A stretch of DNA of 64,000 nt from Deltaproteobacteria bacterium (GCA_021824175.1 JAKALP010000007.1:186001-250000); one strand, 5' to 3'. Positions 18,243 through 28,390 are shown, counted from the first letter of the stretch. The notes: generated by a model from the letters alone, not told the origin. Numbers and translations are program-made.

Positions 18243-19115
18243 TCAACTAATTTTACGGTACACCGTAGCCGCCACCTGCCGCAGCGGCAATTGAAAGCCA
18301 TTGAGGGTTTCGGAATGGCCCATGAAGAGATAGCCGCCGGATTTTAAACAGCGGCACAAGCGGCTGAGTACGGCCAGTTGGGTGGGCCGGTCAAAATAGA
18401 TGATCACATTGCGGCAGAAGATGATATCCATGGCGTTTTCCATGCCATAGTCATTGTCCATCAGGTTTAAACGGTCAAATTCCACCAGGCGGCGCAGTTC
18501 GGGAATAATGCGGATGCGCGGATGAAGGCGGTCCTTGCTGCGCAGCAAATACTTCTTCTTCAGGTTGGGCGGGACGGGTGCGACATCGCGTTCATCGTAG
18601 ATCGCGTTGATCGCGGTTTGCAGCACCCGCAGGCAAATATCAGTGGCCAAAATCTGAAATGAAAAGCCTTGCACCCGTTGGCTGAATTCGCTGAAGACCA
18701 TGGTCAGGGTGTAAGGCTCAGCTCCGGTGGAGCAGCCCGCGCTCCAGACCTTGAGGGCCCGGCGCAGGCCGGCGCCAGAGCGTTCGATCAGCTCCGGCAG
18801 TACATTTTGAACCAGCACCTCATAGTGGCGCGGCTCCCGGAAGAAATCGGTTTTGTTGGTGGTGACCGCATCCAGCAAATGGCTGAGCTCTTTTTCGCGC
18901 CCATCGTTGCTGAACACGTAGTCATAATATGCTTCGAAGGTGCGCAGCCCCAATTGCCGCAAGCGCTTTTGCAGCCGCGATTGCAGCATGGTGCGCTTGG
19001 CGGGCGGCATTTTGATGCCCAAGGTATCGGTCACAAAGCGACTGAAGCGATCAAAAAGCTTGGGGGACAGCATCGGACCGCTGGCGCTGAGTGCTTCATT
19101 CATATCGGATCTCAT
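18243..19115 (-). CDS. cheR: Chemotaxis receptor methyltransferase CheR
   Basis: About 290 residues. Methylates glutamates on chemoreceptors using S-adenosylmethionine. The helical N-terminal domain is followed by the SAM-binding VWSAGCSTGAEPYTL, the FQILATDIC segment, FCRNVIIYFD and GYLFMGHSE motifs of CheR. No TPR extension. The frame runs back to 19295 but would overlap cheY, so the start is taken at ATG 19115 (ATG 19103 is equally possible). It follows cheY by 32 bp on the same strand and shares its promoter. Substrates are presumably the three membrane receptors further upstream, whose C-termini carry a shared FER(F/Y) tail. Confidence 0.94.
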   Translation of the reverse strand: MRSDMNEALSASGPMLSPKLFDRFSRFVTDTLGIKMPPAKRTMLQSRLQKRLRQLGLRTFEAYYDYVFSNDGREKELSHLLDAVTTNKTDFFREPRHYEVLVQNVLPELIERSGAGLRRALKVWSAGCSTGAEPYTLTMVFSEFSQRVQGFSFQILATDICLRVLQTAINAIYDERDVAPVPPNLKKKYLLRSKDRLHPRIRIIPELRRLVEFDRLNLMDNDYGMENAMDIIFCRNVIIYFDRPTQLAVLSRLCRCLKSGGYLFMGHSETLNGFQLPLRQVAATVYRKIS

Positions 19116-19147
19116 TGATGGCGTGAAAGCCGCCCATTTCTCATTGA

Positions 19148-19513
19148 CTATCCCAACACCTTTTTCACTACCGCCAGCAACTGGTCGGGTTTGAACGGCT
19201 TGATGATCCAGCCCGTGGCGCCGGCGGCCTTGGCCGCTTCCTTCTTTTCCGGTTGGGATTCGGTGGTCAGAAACACGATGGGAAGAAATTTGCACTCCGG
19301 TTTGGCGCGCAGGACCTTGATCAGCTCCAGGCCGTTCATATTGGGCATATTGAGGTCGGTGATCACCATATTTATACCGCTGCCGTTGATCTTGGTCAGG
19401 GCATCTTTACCGTCGCAGCATTCGACCACATTGTAGCCGGCTCCCTTGAGGGTGAACGACACCATCTGCCGGACACTGGCGGAATCATCCACGGTGGCGA
19501 TTGTTTTACTCAT
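19148..19513 (-). CDS. cheY: CheY-type single-domain response regulator
   Basis: 121 residues, a single receiver domain. Acidic pair D9/D10 (ATVDDSAS), phospho-acceptor aspartate in VITDLNMPN (about D53), conserved threonine in VFLTTES, and lysine in IIKPFKP. No output domain, so it probably binds the flagellar switch or acts as a phosphate sink for CheA. Ribosome-binding site AAGGAGG lies upstream of the ATG at 19513. First gene of a cheY-cheR unit with a sigma-28-like promoter. Confidence 0.94.
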   Translation of the reverse strand: MSKTIATVDDSASVRQMVSFTLKGAGYNVVECCDGKDALTKINGSGINMVITDLNMPNMNGLELIKVLRAKPECKFLPIVFLTTESQPEKKEAAKAAGATGWIIKPFKPDQLLAVVKKVLG

Positions 19514-19552
19514 TTGGGAACAGCCTCCTTCCTGACACGCTTGTTGGCTTAT

Positions 19553-19580
19553 GTATCGGCCGAATGGGGCGGAAAGTTTA
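19553..19580 (-). promoter_or_regulatory. Sigma-28 (FliA)-like promoter for cheY-cheR
   Basis: On the minus strand: TAAACTTT, 12 bp, GCCGATAC. 7 of 8 match in each half of the FliA consensus, with spacing one longer than ideal. It predicts a transcript start about 33 nt before the cheY ATG, with the ribosome-binding site inside the leader. Confidence 0.72.
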
Positions 19581-19584
19581 GTTT

Positions 19585-19757
19585 TTCGTTGATTCGTTAT
19601 TCGTTGAGTCGTTATTCGTTGATTATTTCCTAAGTGCCCTATGGCATAACTTCGGCAGCGTATAGCCGGTCAGCTTATTTATGGCCACAAGGCATAGAGG
19701 CACAAAGGAACTGAGGGACGACTCAACCAATCAACGAATCAACGAATAACGAATCAG
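19585..19757. repeat. GATTCGTT repeats and GGCACAAAGG repeat between cheB and cheY
   Basis: Blocks of GATTCGTTATTCGTTGA units at 19585-19625 and the complementary AACGAATCAACGAATAACG at 19730-19756 bracket a GGCACAAAGGAACTGAGGG block, forming a large imperfect inverted repeat between cheB and the cheY promoter. Confidence 0.8.
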
Positions 19758-20825
19758 CTACACCAAGCACTCCCGCAACACCATCCCCGCAATCCCCTCC
19801 AGCGGCATGACCTTGTCCACGCCGCCCTTTTTGATGGCCTCCTTGGGCATACCGAAGACCACGCAGGTGGCCTCATCCTGGGCAATGGTGTATGCGCCGG
19901 CCTGTTTCATTTCCAGCATGCCCTGGGCGCCGTCGTCGCCCATGCCGGTCATGATCACGCCCACGGCATTGGCGCCGGCATAGCGCGCCGTGGATCGGAA
20001 GAGCACATCCACCGAGGGGCGGTGGCGGCTGACCAGCGGGCCGTCTTTTACTTCCACGTAGTAGCGCGCGCCGCTGCGCTTGAGCAGGATGTGGCGGTTG
20101 CCGGGGGCGATCAGAGCCCGGCCGCGAATCACGGTGTCGTCGTTTTCAGCCTCCTTGACCGTCACCTGACAGGTCGTATTGAGCCGCTCGGCAAAGGCCC
20201 GGGTGAAGTTCTCCGGCATGTGCTGCACGATTACGATGCCGGGGGAGTCGGCCGGCAGCATTTCCAGAAAGACGCGCAAGGCTTCGGTGCCGCCGGTGGA
20301 AGCACCCACAGCCACCACTTTTTCCGTCGTGCGCACCATGGCATGGCTGGTGGGCTTGGCGATGACGGCATCCGCCGACAGCTTGGGCTCGATGCGGCGC
20401 TGGGGCGCGATGCGTACCAGGCGCGCCTTGGCCGCCGCGCAGAGGGTGTCGCAAATACGCACCCTGGACTCTTCCAGAAAGGTGCGCGTGCCCATCTTGG
20501 GTTTGGCGATGATCTCCACGGCCCCCAGCTCCATGGCCTTAAATGCCGAGCGCGAGCCCTTATCGGTCAGGCTGGAGCAGATCACCACGGGAATGGGATG
20601 CTGGCTCATGATCTTTTCCAGAAAGGTCAGGCCGTCCATGCGCGGCATTTCCAGGTCCAGGGTGATGACATCGGGTACTTGCTGGCGGATCTTGTCGGCC
20701 GCGATAAAGGGATCCTGGGCCGTGGCCATCACTTCCAGACGCGGATCGGCGCTGACAATATCGGCCAGGGTGTTGCGCACCACGGCCGAATCATCAACGA
20801 TCAGTACCTGTATCTTTTGTTTCAT
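19758..20825 (-). CDS. cheB: Chemotaxis methylesterase/glutamine deamidase CheB
   Basis: 355 residues. An N-terminal receiver ([21 protein letters not shown]) controls a C-terminal methylesterase. Catalytic serine in [10 protein letters not shown], histidine in [11 protein letters not shown] and aspartate in [11 protein letters not shown] are all present. It removes methyl groups from receptors, opposing CheR. Its start overlaps the end of the upstream receiver gene by 32 bp, indicating translational coupling in the kinase-receiver-cheB unit. Confidence 0.96.
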   Translation of the reverse strand: MKQKIQVLIVDDSAVVRNTLADIVSADPRLEVMATAQDPFIAADKIRQQVPDVITLDLEMPRMDGLTFLEKIMSQHPIPVVICSSLTDKGSRSAFKAMELGAVEIIAKPKMGTRTFLEESRVRICDTLCAAAKARLVRIAPQRRIEPKLSADAVIAKPTSHAMVRTTEKVVAVGASTGGTEALRVFLEMLPADSPGIVIVQHMPENFTRAFAERLNTTCQVTVKEAENDDTVIRGRALIAPGNRHILLKRSGARYYVEVKDGPLVSRHRPSVDVLFRSTARYAGANAVGVIMTGMGDDGAQGMLEMKQAGAYTIAQDEATCVVFGMPKEAIKKGGVDKVMPLEGIAGMVLRECLV

Positions 20826-21264
20826 GAGCCTTGCCTTTGCGGGGAGCTATTAGCTTTTCCTGGCCGCCGGAAATCAACCCCAGGTGCCTAAGTTCGGCCA
20901 GCAGCTTTTCGGTCTGAATGGGTTTGACGAGATAGGAAGTGGCGCCTCCCCGGTAGTAAGCTTCCACCACCGAGTGGGCATCATCCAGGGCCGTCAGCAT
21001 AATGACTTTTACTTCTTTATTACCACGGATGCCCATCTGGCGCTCGATGCCGCGGATCTGTTTGAGCGCCTCCTGGCCGTCGATGTCGGGCATCATGATA
21101 TCCAGACAGATCAGGTCGTAGGGCACACCATCCTCCAAGGCCAGCTTGTAAGCCTCGACGGTCTCGGCGCCGTCCACGACCGTGTCGCAGGTGCCGAAGC
21201 GGCTTAGAATTTTGGTGATGATCTTGCGGGAAATCTCATCATCTTCGGCGATCAATATCTTCAT
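20794..21264 (-). CDS. Single-domain response regulator upstream of cheB
   Basis: 156 residues: one receiver with ILIAEDDE, phospho-acceptor in [19 protein letters not shown] and LVKPIQ motifs, plus a basic C-terminal tail with no known fold. The ATG overlaps the stop of the upstream kinase (ATGA), and its 3' end overlaps cheB by 32 bp, so the three genes are one coupled unit. The ribosome-binding site is the GGAGGAGG formed by the last codons of the kinase. It is likely the cognate receiver of that kinase. Confidence 0.92.
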   Translation of the reverse strand: MKILIAEDDEISRKIITKILSRFGTCDTVVDGAETVEAYKLALEDGVPYDLICLDIMMPDIDGQEALKQIRGIERQMGIRGNKEVKVIMLTALDDAHSVVEAYYRGGATSYLVKPIQTEKLLAELRHLGLISGGQEKLIAPRKGKAHETKDTGTDR

Positions 21265-22859
21265 GGTTTTCCTCCTCCAGGCTCGGCAATGCCATGCATT
21301 GTCTCGCCCGATACTATTTTACGCGCAATCATTGAATGGAAATGCTCCATGTGAATGGCATCATCCCGCCGCACCGCCAGCAACAACCGGAAGAGAAGCG
21401 TTTCCAGGCTCGGCTGGTTGGCCTCCTTGGCTTCGGCCTTGAGCCGGATCAACGTCCGCTCGGCGGATCGGCGGTCGCTGCGCATGGTGATTTTAAGCTG
21501 GTGGAATTGCGCCGCCCAATGGCCCGGCAGTTGGGCCGGCGCCAGCGACAGGGTTTGCTCCTTAGCGCCCAGCAGCATTGTTCCGGCCTTGGAATCCCCC
21601 CGGACCGGGGCTGAAGGCCAGACGCGGCCGGCATTCGACGGGGCCGGCGCTTTTTCCGTCTCGCCGCTGGCCGCGACCTTGAAGGGCACGACAAAATGCA
21701 CAGTGGTGCCTTGGCCTTGAACGCTCTCGATCCAGATACGGCCCTCCATCATGACAATCAGGCGGTGCACAATGTTCAAACCAATGCCCAGGCCGCCGAA
21801 GAGGCGGGTCGAGGACTCATTGACCTGGGACAAAGCGTGGAAAATATGATCCAGTTTTTCTTTGGGAATCCCTACGCCCGTATCGCTGATGGAAAAGCGC
21901 AGGACGACCTTGCGCGGGTCCTGATCAAGAGCGGCGGGTGGCGCCGGCACCCGGGCCACCCGCACCGCCACCTCGCCGGCGGGCGTGAATTTGATACTGT
22001 TGCCCACCAGCTGTTTTATAATCTGATACACCCGGCCTGAATCACCGATCAGATTGTCCGGCACCTCCTCGTCCACATGGCTGTGAATGGCGACCTGCTG
22101 ATTCTGGGCCAGATCAAATTGCCGCGCGATGACCGAAGCAATGATGCTGCTCAATGAAAAACCACTGACCTCCAAGTTGACGGCGCCCTTGTCCACCACG
22201 CTGAAATTGAGAATATCTTCGATCAGATCCATCAACAGGCTGGCTGAACGCCGGGCCGTACGCAAATACTCCTGTTGGGAAGGTGTGGGCGATTCGGCCA
22301 GCATCAGATCCAGCAAGCCCATGATGGCATTGAGAGGGGTGCGGATTTCATGATTCATGTTGGCCATGAAATGCCGTTTGGCATTGCGGGCCGACTCCAT
22401 CAACTCCTTGGCCTCATGCAAGGCCGCTTCGGCTTCGCGCTGTTGCGTCAAATCCACGAAGCTCTCGATGGCGCCGACAATGCGGCCATCTTCTTCGCAA
22501 ATATAATTGGAAGTCTTTTTCAGGTAGATGGGCCGGCCGGAAGCATTCATGACCACATGACTGCACAGAGGCGCGGAGGGCCCTTTAAAGGCGCGGGACA
22601 AGGGGCAACTCTTTTCAAAATTGGGGCAATTGAAAATCTCCTTGCAGGTCCGGCCCACGACTTCATCTCTTTTTAATCCGGTCATGCGTTCCGCGCCCAG
22701 ATTCCAGTAGACAATGCGGCCATTGGCATCCACCAGGGCCAGACCGCTGGGAATGGCCTCGATCAAGGTTCTGAAGATCGGCCCATTCTCTTCGATCAGC
22801 GCCGCGGATTCCGAAGAAATCCGGAAGAAGTGATCTATATTGTGGAGCTTGTTGTCCAT
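21261..22859 (-). CDS. Cytoplasmic PAS histidine kinase in the chemotaxis cluster
   Basis: 532 residues with no membrane segment. A PAS domain (~25-140) contains a cysteine-rich stretch (CKEIFNCPNFEKSCPLS). HisKA has MNHEIRTPLNAIMG (H about 171), then an HATPase with N, G1 and G2 boxes (~250-395). A C-terminal ~110-residue helical tail follows that I do not recognise; it contains several histidines but no clear HPt motif. Coupled by a 4-bp overlap to a receiver gene and then cheB, so it may feed phosphate into adaptation. The PAS cysteines could sense metal or redox state; this is inference. Confidence 0.9.
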   Translation of the reverse strand: MDNKLHNIDHFFRISSESAALIEENGPIFRTLIEAIPSGLALVDANGRIVYWNLGAERMTGLKRDEVVGRTCKEIFNCPNFEKSCPLSRAFKGPSAPLCSHVVMNASGRPIYLKKTSNYICEEDGRIVGAIESFVDLTQQREAEAALHEAKELMESARNAKRHFMANMNHEIRTPLNAIMGLLDLMLAESPTPSQQEYLRTARRSASLLMDLIEDILNFSVVDKGAVNLEVSGFSLSSIIASVIARQFDLAQNQQVAIHSHVDEEVPDNLIGDSGRVYQIIKQLVGNSIKFTPAGEVAVRVARVPAPPAALDQDPRKVVLRFSISDTGVGIPKEKLDHIFHALSQVNESSTRLFGGLGIGLNIVHRLIVMMEGRIWIESVQGQGTTVHFVVPFKVAASGETEKAPAPSNAGRVWPSAPVRGDSKAGTMLLGAKEQTLSLAPAQLPGHWAAQFHQLKITMRSDRRSAERTLIRLKAEAKEANQPSLETLLFRLLLAVRRDDAIHMEHFHSMIARKIVSGETMHGIAEPGGGKP

Positions 22860-22910
22860 GGCCTTATCTCAGTCGCGCCTGAATCATGGCTATTGCCCAT
22901 CCACCCTTGC

Positions 22911-22986
22911 CGTACTCGTACTCGTACGCGTCCTCGTACTCGAAACGATGCATGAAAAGCCCTTCGAGTACGCGTACGAGTACGAA
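22911..22986. repeat. TACGAG-hexamer palindrome, copy C
   Basis: Left arm of CGTACTCGTACTCGTACGCG followed by TCCTCGTACTCGAAA, a loop of about 15 nt, and right arm CTTCGAGTACGCGTACGAG. It lies between cheD and the PAS kinase. Confidence 0.92.
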
Positions 22987-23040
22987 GCAGGGACTTTGTG
23001 GTGGAAAAAATACGCTCATATGATCTTTACCTGCCATGCA

Positions 23041-23583
23041 CTATGTGAGCTCCTCCGAAATCACCACCCGCTGCAACCGTTTCATCAACACATCGCCCGT
23101 GCTGGTGTCGAAGACGATTTTGCGGCCAAAGCCGCCGCCCACATCCATCACCTTCAGCACCAGGCCGCAATTGCCCAGCGTCTCCATGGCGGCTTTGACA
23201 TTTTGCTGCCCCACGGAGTTGGCCGCATTCTCCGGCCGCAGGCTGCCGATCATGGCCGCCCCGCCGAACAGCTTGACCTCCAAGTCCTTGGGAAGCGCGC
23301 CCAGCTTGAGCATCTGCCGGCTCATGCCTTCAATGGCACAAGACGCAAAGCGATAACGGCCTTTGCACTCGGGCGGGCACGATTCCGAACAAAGTGGCGT
23401 CTTGGGGCACCTGGGTTGCAGGGCATGACAGATGGCGGCCGCGTGGGTAATGCGGTTGTACAGGGTCACCGATATGCAGGACCCCAACACCGTTGTCACC
23501 GTGATGGGCCGCGTACTGACGCACACCTCGCCGGGTTTCAGATAGATGCGCGGGCTTTCATCGCGATAGTCCCAGTTGTTCAT
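23041..23583 (-). CDS. cheD: Receptor glutamine deamidase CheD with Cys-rich insertion
   Basis: 180 residues. CheD deamidates receptor glutamines and can bind CheC-type phosphatases. The active-site cysteine lies in TTVLGSCISVTLYN (C36) and the histidine in ICHALQP (H53). Directly after the histidine is an insertion with cysteines at about 52, 59, 65, 69 and 73 (PRCPKTPLCSESCPPECKG), which I would not expect in a minimal CheD and which could bind zinc or an iron-sulfur centre. The conserved LFGGAAM segment follows. Preceded by a weak ribosome-binding site. No cheC was seen in the window. Confidence 0.9.
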   Translation of the reverse strand: MNNWDYRDESPRIYLKPGEVCVSTRPITVTTVLGSCISVTLYNRITHAAAICHALQPRCPKTPLCSESCPPECKGRYRFASCAIEGMSRQMLKLGALPKDLEVKLFGGAAMIGSLRPENAANSVGQQNVKAAMETLGNCGLVLKVMDVGGGFGRKIVFDTSTGDVLMKRLQRVVISEELT

Positions 23584-23587
23584 TTGG

Positions 23588-23698
23588 CTCCGTTGGGCCG
23601 TTTGCCCGTGGCCCGTTTGCCCGTTTGCCCGTGACCCGTTGGCCCGTGTCCTGTTGGCCTGTTGGCCCGTGGCCTGTTGGCCAGTGGCCCGTTAGGGC
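23588..23698. repeat. GCCCGTTTGCCCGT tandem repeat upstream of cheD
   Basis: About ten imperfect units of a 7-10 nt phrase (TTGCCCGT, TTGGCCCGT, TGTTGGCC). It lies immediately upstream of cheD. No protein is supported across it. Confidence 0.85.
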
Positions 23699-23773
23699 GC
23701 GGTACGATTAAATTCCCGCATTAAAGATAAAAATGCGCCTTTTCTATATTTAATCCATTCGTCCAAATTAAGT

Positions 23774-25984
23774 CTAATACCGCTCGAAACCGTCGTCCTC
23801 ATAATCGCCATTGGGCTTCAATACTAATGCGAACCCGCTTTGTTTTGCTTCCGGTGCCCCGGCTGAATCTTCAGAAAGTCCTGAAGCCCTGCGGCCGCTG
23901 CCATTGCCGTTGCTTTTGGAACGTTTTTTCTTTGCAGTACTTTCCTGGCGCGCTTTTGCGGCCATGGCGGAATGCGGAGCGCCATCCTCCCCTGCAAGAT
24001 GGAAAAAGCTGACCGCCGATTGAAGTTGCTCGGCTTGCTGGGAGAGCTCTTCGGCCGTGGCGGCCATCTCTTCCGAGGCGGAACTGTTCTGCTGAATCAC
24101 TTGATCCAGTTGCTGAATGGCTTTATTGATTTGATCCGCGCCCGTGTTCTGTTCATTGCTGGCGGCGCTGATCTCCTGCACCAGCTCAGCCGTGCGCTGC
24201 ACGTCGGGCACAATGCTGGCCAGCATTTGGCCGGCGGCTTCGGCCACTTCGACGCTGGAAGAAGATAATTTGCTGATCTCGCCGGCGGCCGACTGACTTC
24301 TTTCGGCCAGCTTGCGAACCTCGGATGCGACCACGGCAAAGCCCTTGCCGTGATCCCCGGCCCTGGCCGCCTCGATAGCGGCATTGAGCGCCAGCAGATC
24401 GGTTTGACGGGCGATCTCTTCGATCACCGAGATCTTTTGGGCGATATTCTTCATGGCACTGACGGTGTCCAGAACGGTGTTGCCGCCGGTCTTGGCATCG
24501 TCGGCCACTTTTAACGCGATCTTCTCGGTCTGGGAAGCATTGTCCGCGTTCTGGCGAATGTTGGCCGCCATCTGCTCCATGGAGGAAGAGGCCTCTTCCG
24601 CCGAGGCGGCCTGCTCGGTGGCGCCCTGACTCATCTGCTCGGAACTGGAGCTGAGGTGCTGGCTGCCGGCCGCCACCTGGTAGGCCGCATTTTTGACATC
24701 CACCACCACGGCATTGAGCCGATGCACCATGGATTCCAGCGCCTTGCCGAGCGTATCCTTGTCGGAAAGTATTTTGACCGATACGGAGAGATCTCCCTGG
24801 GCGATCTGCTCGGCAATGGTCACCGTCCCCTTCAAATTGGCCACCATGCGCCGCAATGCTTCCGCCAGAATACCCAGCTCATCCTTTTGGTGCACGTCGA
24901 TGGTGGCCGTCAAATCCCCCAAGGCCACCTGGGAAGCAAAGTCAACGCCTTTGATCAAGGGCCGCACGATTCCACGCGCGATCACCCACGCCAACCCCAC
25001 GCCGATCAAAATGGCCAACAGGCTGAAGAGTGTCACGGCCGTGCGGGTATTAATGGCGGCCTTGAGCATTTCCTTGTCGGTCATGATGTTGTTCTTGGCT
25101 TCGGTGCGGATTTCGTGCAACAGTTCCTGCACCCGGTGCAGGGCGGGAACGGTTTGCTCGGTGTAAATCTTATTGGCCTCCAGCATGCCGGCCAACTCAT
25201 TCTCTGCTTCCGCGCGCAATGCTTCCAGGGCGGCCAAGGTTTGCTCCAAAATGGGCAAGGTTTGAGAATGAAACAGTTGAACCGCATCCTTGGAGGAGCG
25301 GGTCAAGCCCTCCTGGATTGCAATGGCGCTGTGATGCAACTGCTCATGATGGCGCAGCATCTCCTGCCATTTGGCTTTAAAAACAGGGCTGCCATGGGCC
25401 AGGGCCGCCTGGGCATCCTCGGAGATGATCCATTTGCCCAGAGCGCATTTGGTGGGATCGGTCTGAACGTTCAAATTTCGCTCGCCCTTGAGCAACGTAT
25501 CCCTGATGGCCGCGGCCCAGTTGAGATGATCGATCTCCCGGGCCAGAATGATCTGGGGCAGATGGCCGTCAGCCTGTTTAAAAGTCCGGCCAATGGCGAT
25601 GGCCGACTCATGCAGATGACGATGGGGGGCTTCGATCTCCTTGAGCAGCGGCGCCAGGGAGGGCACCAGGGCCTCGGCCTGCCTGCGTTCATCGCCGTAG
25701 AGCCATTGGCCGAAACCGCACTTATGATCGTCCGTCTCCACATCCAGGGTGGTCACCTTGGCGTCGGTGAGCAACGCATTGACCTTGCCGGCCCAATTGA
25801 GATGGTCCACTTCTTTCTGGGCCAAAAGGCCGTTCAGTTCATTGCCGCGAATTACTTCGCCGGCATTGTGGACGATGCGGTCGATGCCAAAATAGGACCA
25901 CCCGGCCACCACGGCCAGCAAAATCAGCACGCTGCCGAATCCCACGGTGAATTTCTTGCTCAATTTAAGATCTTTCCACTCCAT
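23774..25984 (-). CDS. Chemoreceptor with two extracytoplasmic CZB-like zinc-binding domains
   Basis: About 736 residues. TM1 at ~11-33, a sensor region ~34-313, TM2 ~314-336, HAMP, then the methyl-accepting signalling hairpin with the conserved tip. The sensor has two tandem CZB-like modules: H61 (DHLNW), C89 (CGFGQW), H121/H125 (PHRHLH), and H153 (DHLNW), C180 (CALGKW), H213/H217. CZB domains bind zinc through 3 His and 1 Cys and sense zinc or thiol oxidants; they are usually cytoplasmic, whereas here both lie between the two membrane helices. The C-terminus is a basic linker ending DDGFERY. The start at ATG 25984 has GGAGG upstream; the longer frame (to 26041) has no such signal. Confidence 0.93.
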   Translation of the reverse strand: MEWKDLKLSKKFTVGFGSVLILLAVVAGWSYFGIDRIVHNAGEVIRGNELNGLLAQKEVDHLNWAGKVNALLTDAKVTTLDVETDDHKCGFGQWLYGDERRQAEALVPSLAPLLKEIEAPHRHLHESAIAIGRTFKQADGHLPQIILAREIDHLNWAAAIRDTLLKGERNLNVQTDPTKCALGKWIISEDAQAALAHGSPVFKAKWQEMLRHHEQLHHSAIAIQEGLTRSSKDAVQLFHSQTLPILEQTLAALEALRAEAENELAGMLEANKIYTEQTVPALHRVQELLHEIRTEAKNNIMTDKEMLKAAINTRTAVTLFSLLAILIGVGLAWVIARGIVRPLIKGVDFASQVALGDLTATIDVHQKDELGILAEALRRMVANLKGTVTIAEQIAQGDLSVSVKILSDKDTLGKALESMVHRLNAVVVDVKNAAYQVAAGSQHLSSSSEQMSQGATEQAASAEEASSSMEQMAANIRQNADNASQTEKIALKVADDAKTGGNTVLDTVSAMKNIAQKISVIEEIARQTDLLALNAAIEAARAGDHGKGFAVVASEVRKLAERSQSAAGEISKLSSSSVEVAEAAGQMLASIVPDVQRTAELVQEISAASNEQNTGADQINKAIQQLDQVIQQNSSASEEMAATAEELSQQAEQLQSAVSFFHLAGEDGAPHSAMAAKARQESTAKKKRSKSNGNGSGRRASGLSEDSAGAPEAKQSGFALVLKPNGDYEDDGFERY

Positions 25985-26090
25985 TGCATGCCTCCAAATA
26001 GTAGTTGAGTCATCGATGAGTTGTTTTAACCGTTCGTTCAATCAACCACTTGAGCAATCAACTCACCTGCAGCCCTACCCCATGGGTAGT

Positions 26091-28244
26091 CTAAGCCGCC
26101 AGTTGGTCCTGATTTACTTCCTTCAACAACTTCTGCACATCCAGAATCAGCGCCACCGTGCCGTCGCCCAAAATAGTGGCGCCTGAAATTTCTTCTACTT
26201 CTTTGTAAAGGGTATTCATGGTCTTGATGACGATCTGGTGTTCGCCGATGACACGATCCACCACGATGCCCACCCGATGGCCGTCCACCTCGTTGATCAC
26301 CACCTGCTCATAGGCCGGCGGCTCGCTAGTAATGCCGAAGCGCTGACGCAGGGGCACAAAGGGCACGATCTGACCGCGGATGTTGAGAATGTTGCGGCCG
26401 TGGGTTTTGGCCACATCGGCGCGACTGAGCTCCACGCACTCTTCGATGGCCGACAACGGCAGCACATATTTGCCGCTTTCAATCTCCACCAGCAGGCCGT
26501 CGATGATGGCCAGGGTCAGCGGCAGCTTGAGGGTGATCGTCGTGCCCACGCCTTTGCGGCTCTGCAACTCGATGGCGCCGCGCAAACTCTCCATGCTGCG
26601 CTTGACCACATCCATGCCCACGCCGCGGCCCGAGACATTGGTCACTGCCTGGGCCGTGGAAAAGCCCGGCAGGAAGATCATTTGCAGAATCTCTTTTTCA
26701 CTGCGCTCGGCATCGGGCGCCAGCAACCCCTTTTCTATGGCTTTGCGCCGGATCTGCTCCGGATCGATGCCGGCGCCGTCATCGCTGATGTGGATGAGCA
26801 CATTGGCGCCGGAGTGTTCGGCCTTCAAGGAGATGACGCCCTGCTCGGGCTTGCCCGCGGACTGGCGCTGGGCCGGCGACTCGATACCGTGATCGATGCT
26901 GTTGCGCAGAATGTGCACCAGCGGATCACTCAACTGCTCGATGACGGTCTTGTCCAGTTCCGTGTCGCCGCCTTCGGTTTTGAGCGAAATACTCTTACCC
27001 AACTCGTTGGAAAGATCGCGCACCAGCCGGCGCAGCTTGCTGAAGGTGACTTCAATGGGCAGCATGCGGATGCTCAGGGTGTTGTCCCGCAGCTCGGCGG
27101 TCAGGCGCTCGACCACTTCGCTGATGGCCAGCAGTTCGGGATCACGGGTCGTCGCTGCTTTTTGGCCGAGGCGGGCCTGGACCGTCACCAGTTCGCCGAC
27201 CAGATTGACTAGCGTGTCGAGCTTCTCAGCGGCCACGCGTACGCTGGTGGCTGCGGATTGCTGCTCGCGAGTTTGACGCGCTGTTTGCACAAAAGCTTGT
27301 TCGGCCAAGGCCGATTGAATCTTCTCCGGGCTGACCTGTTTGGATTTGACGAGAATTTCACCCAGGCGTTTCTGGCCGCGCAGCGCCTTTTCTACCTTGG
27401 AGAGATCCAGATCGCCGCGCTCCACCAGGATCTCGCCCAACCGCTTGTGCTTTTCGGCATCCGGAACTCCCTCTAGGGTTTCGATCAGCTCGATGGACAA
27501 CGCGCAGCTCTCTTCCACGAAGATGAAGACATCCCGGATGGCTTCTTGAGCGGCCGTGGTGTTCAGCAGGATATCCCAGTAAAGGTAGCATTTCTCCGGA
27601 TTGAACTTTTCGGCGAGCGGCAGTTTGTCGGTGTATGCGATGGTGCGGCACTGGCCCAGGCCGGCCAGCTCGTTGAGCAGGCCCAATGGATTGGTTCCGT
27701 TCTGGAAAATGTTTTCCTTGGGGCGGAAGCGGATGCGGAAGATCTTTTCCACGGGCGGAGTATTCTCTTGGGGAGCTTTCGGCGCGACTTCCAGTGCCTG
27801 AACCGGCTCGGGGGTCTGCGCTTGGCTGCTTACCAACACCTGGGTGACCCCCGCGGATTGTTCCAGCAAGGCCGCTTGAAAGCCCTGGAGAATCTCGCTG
27901 GCCTGGGCTTGATCCACGGGCGCGTGGCCGTCGCTGCAATCGAGCATCTGTTTGATGTGGTCCCGGGCGCGCAACGCCAGGTTGACCAGGTGGGTGGTCA
28001 CCGGTATGCGCCCTTCGCGCACCAGGTCAAACACCGATTCCACGCTGTGGGTGAATTCGGCGATATCGTCGAAGCCGAACATGGCGCCGGAACCCTTGAT
28101 GGTGTGCATGGCGCGGAATACACGATCCACCAGATCGTAGTTGTCCGGGGCAGCTTCCAGCTCCAGCAACGATGTCTCCAGTTCGGCCAGCAGCTCATAT
28201 GCTTCGACTTTGTAAGCCTCTTTTTGGGTATCCATGGATTGCAT
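26091..28244 (-). CDS. cheA: Chemotaxis histidine kinase CheA
   Basis: 717 residues. HPt domain with phospho-histidine in AMHTIKGSG (about H47), a P2-like region, a repeat region with two RLGEILV modules, dimerisation and ATPase domains (HILRNSIDHGIESP, GRGVGMDVVK), and a C-terminal CheW-like domain. It autophosphorylates in response to receptors and passes phosphate to CheY and CheB. An in-frame ATG three codons downstream has better spacing from AAAGGG and may be the true start. It lies 106 bp upstream of the CZB receptor gene on the same strand. The only cheA in the window, so it presumably serves all the receptors here. Confidence 0.96.
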   Translation of the reverse strand: MQSMDTQKEAYKVEAYELLAELETSLLELEAAPDNYDLVDRVFRAMHTIKGSGAMFGFDDIAEFTHSVESVFDLVREGRIPVTTHLVNLALRARDHIKQMLDCSDGHAPVDQAQASEILQGFQAALLEQSAGVTQVLVSSQAQTPEPVQALEVAPKAPQENTPPVEKIFRIRFRPKENIFQNGTNPLGLLNELAGLGQCRTIAYTDKLPLAEKFNPEKCYLYWDILLNTTAAQEAIRDVFIFVEESCALSIELIETLEGVPDAEKHKRLGEILVERGDLDLSKVEKALRGQKRLGEILVKSKQVSPEKIQSALAEQAFVQTARQTREQQSAATSVRVAAEKLDTLVNLVGELVTVQARLGQKAATTRDPELLAISEVVERLTAELRDNTLSIRMLPIEVTFSKLRRLVRDLSNELGKSISLKTEGGDTELDKTVIEQLSDPLVHILRNSIDHGIESPAQRQSAGKPEQGVISLKAEHSGANVLIHISDDGAGIDPEQIRRKAIEKGLLAPDAERSEKEILQMIFLPGFSTAQAVTNVSGRGVGMDVVKRSMESLRGAIELQSRKGVGTTITLKLPLTLAIIDGLLVEIESGKYVLPLSAIEECVELSRADVAKTHGRNILNIRGQIVPFVPLRQRFGITSEPPAYEQVVINEVDGHRVGIVVDRVIGEHQIVIKTMNTLYKEVEEISGATILGDGTVALILDVQKLLKEVNQDQLAA

Positions 28245-28302
28245 CCCTTTCTAAATAGTGCTCTATGGCAGAAATTCGGTGACGGATCGCTGGCTATTTC
28301 TT

Positions 28303-28390
28303 TTATAACCACAGAGAGCCCAGAGAACACAGAGGGCACAGAGAGTTTTATCTTCTCTCTCTGTGTTCTCTGTGTCCTCTGTGGCTAAAA
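28303..28390. repeat. Inverted repeat, CACAGAGAGCCCAGAG family
   Basis: Left arm ACCACAGAGAGCCCAGAGAA and right arm ending CTGTGTCCTCTGTGGCT pair into a long hairpin upstream of cheA. Confidence 0.85.

Noticed and set aside
22840-23634. 264-residue plus-strand frame
   Set aside because: Crosses palindrome C and shadows cheD.
24656-26008. 450-residue plus-strand frame
   Set aside because: Shadow of the CZB receptor.
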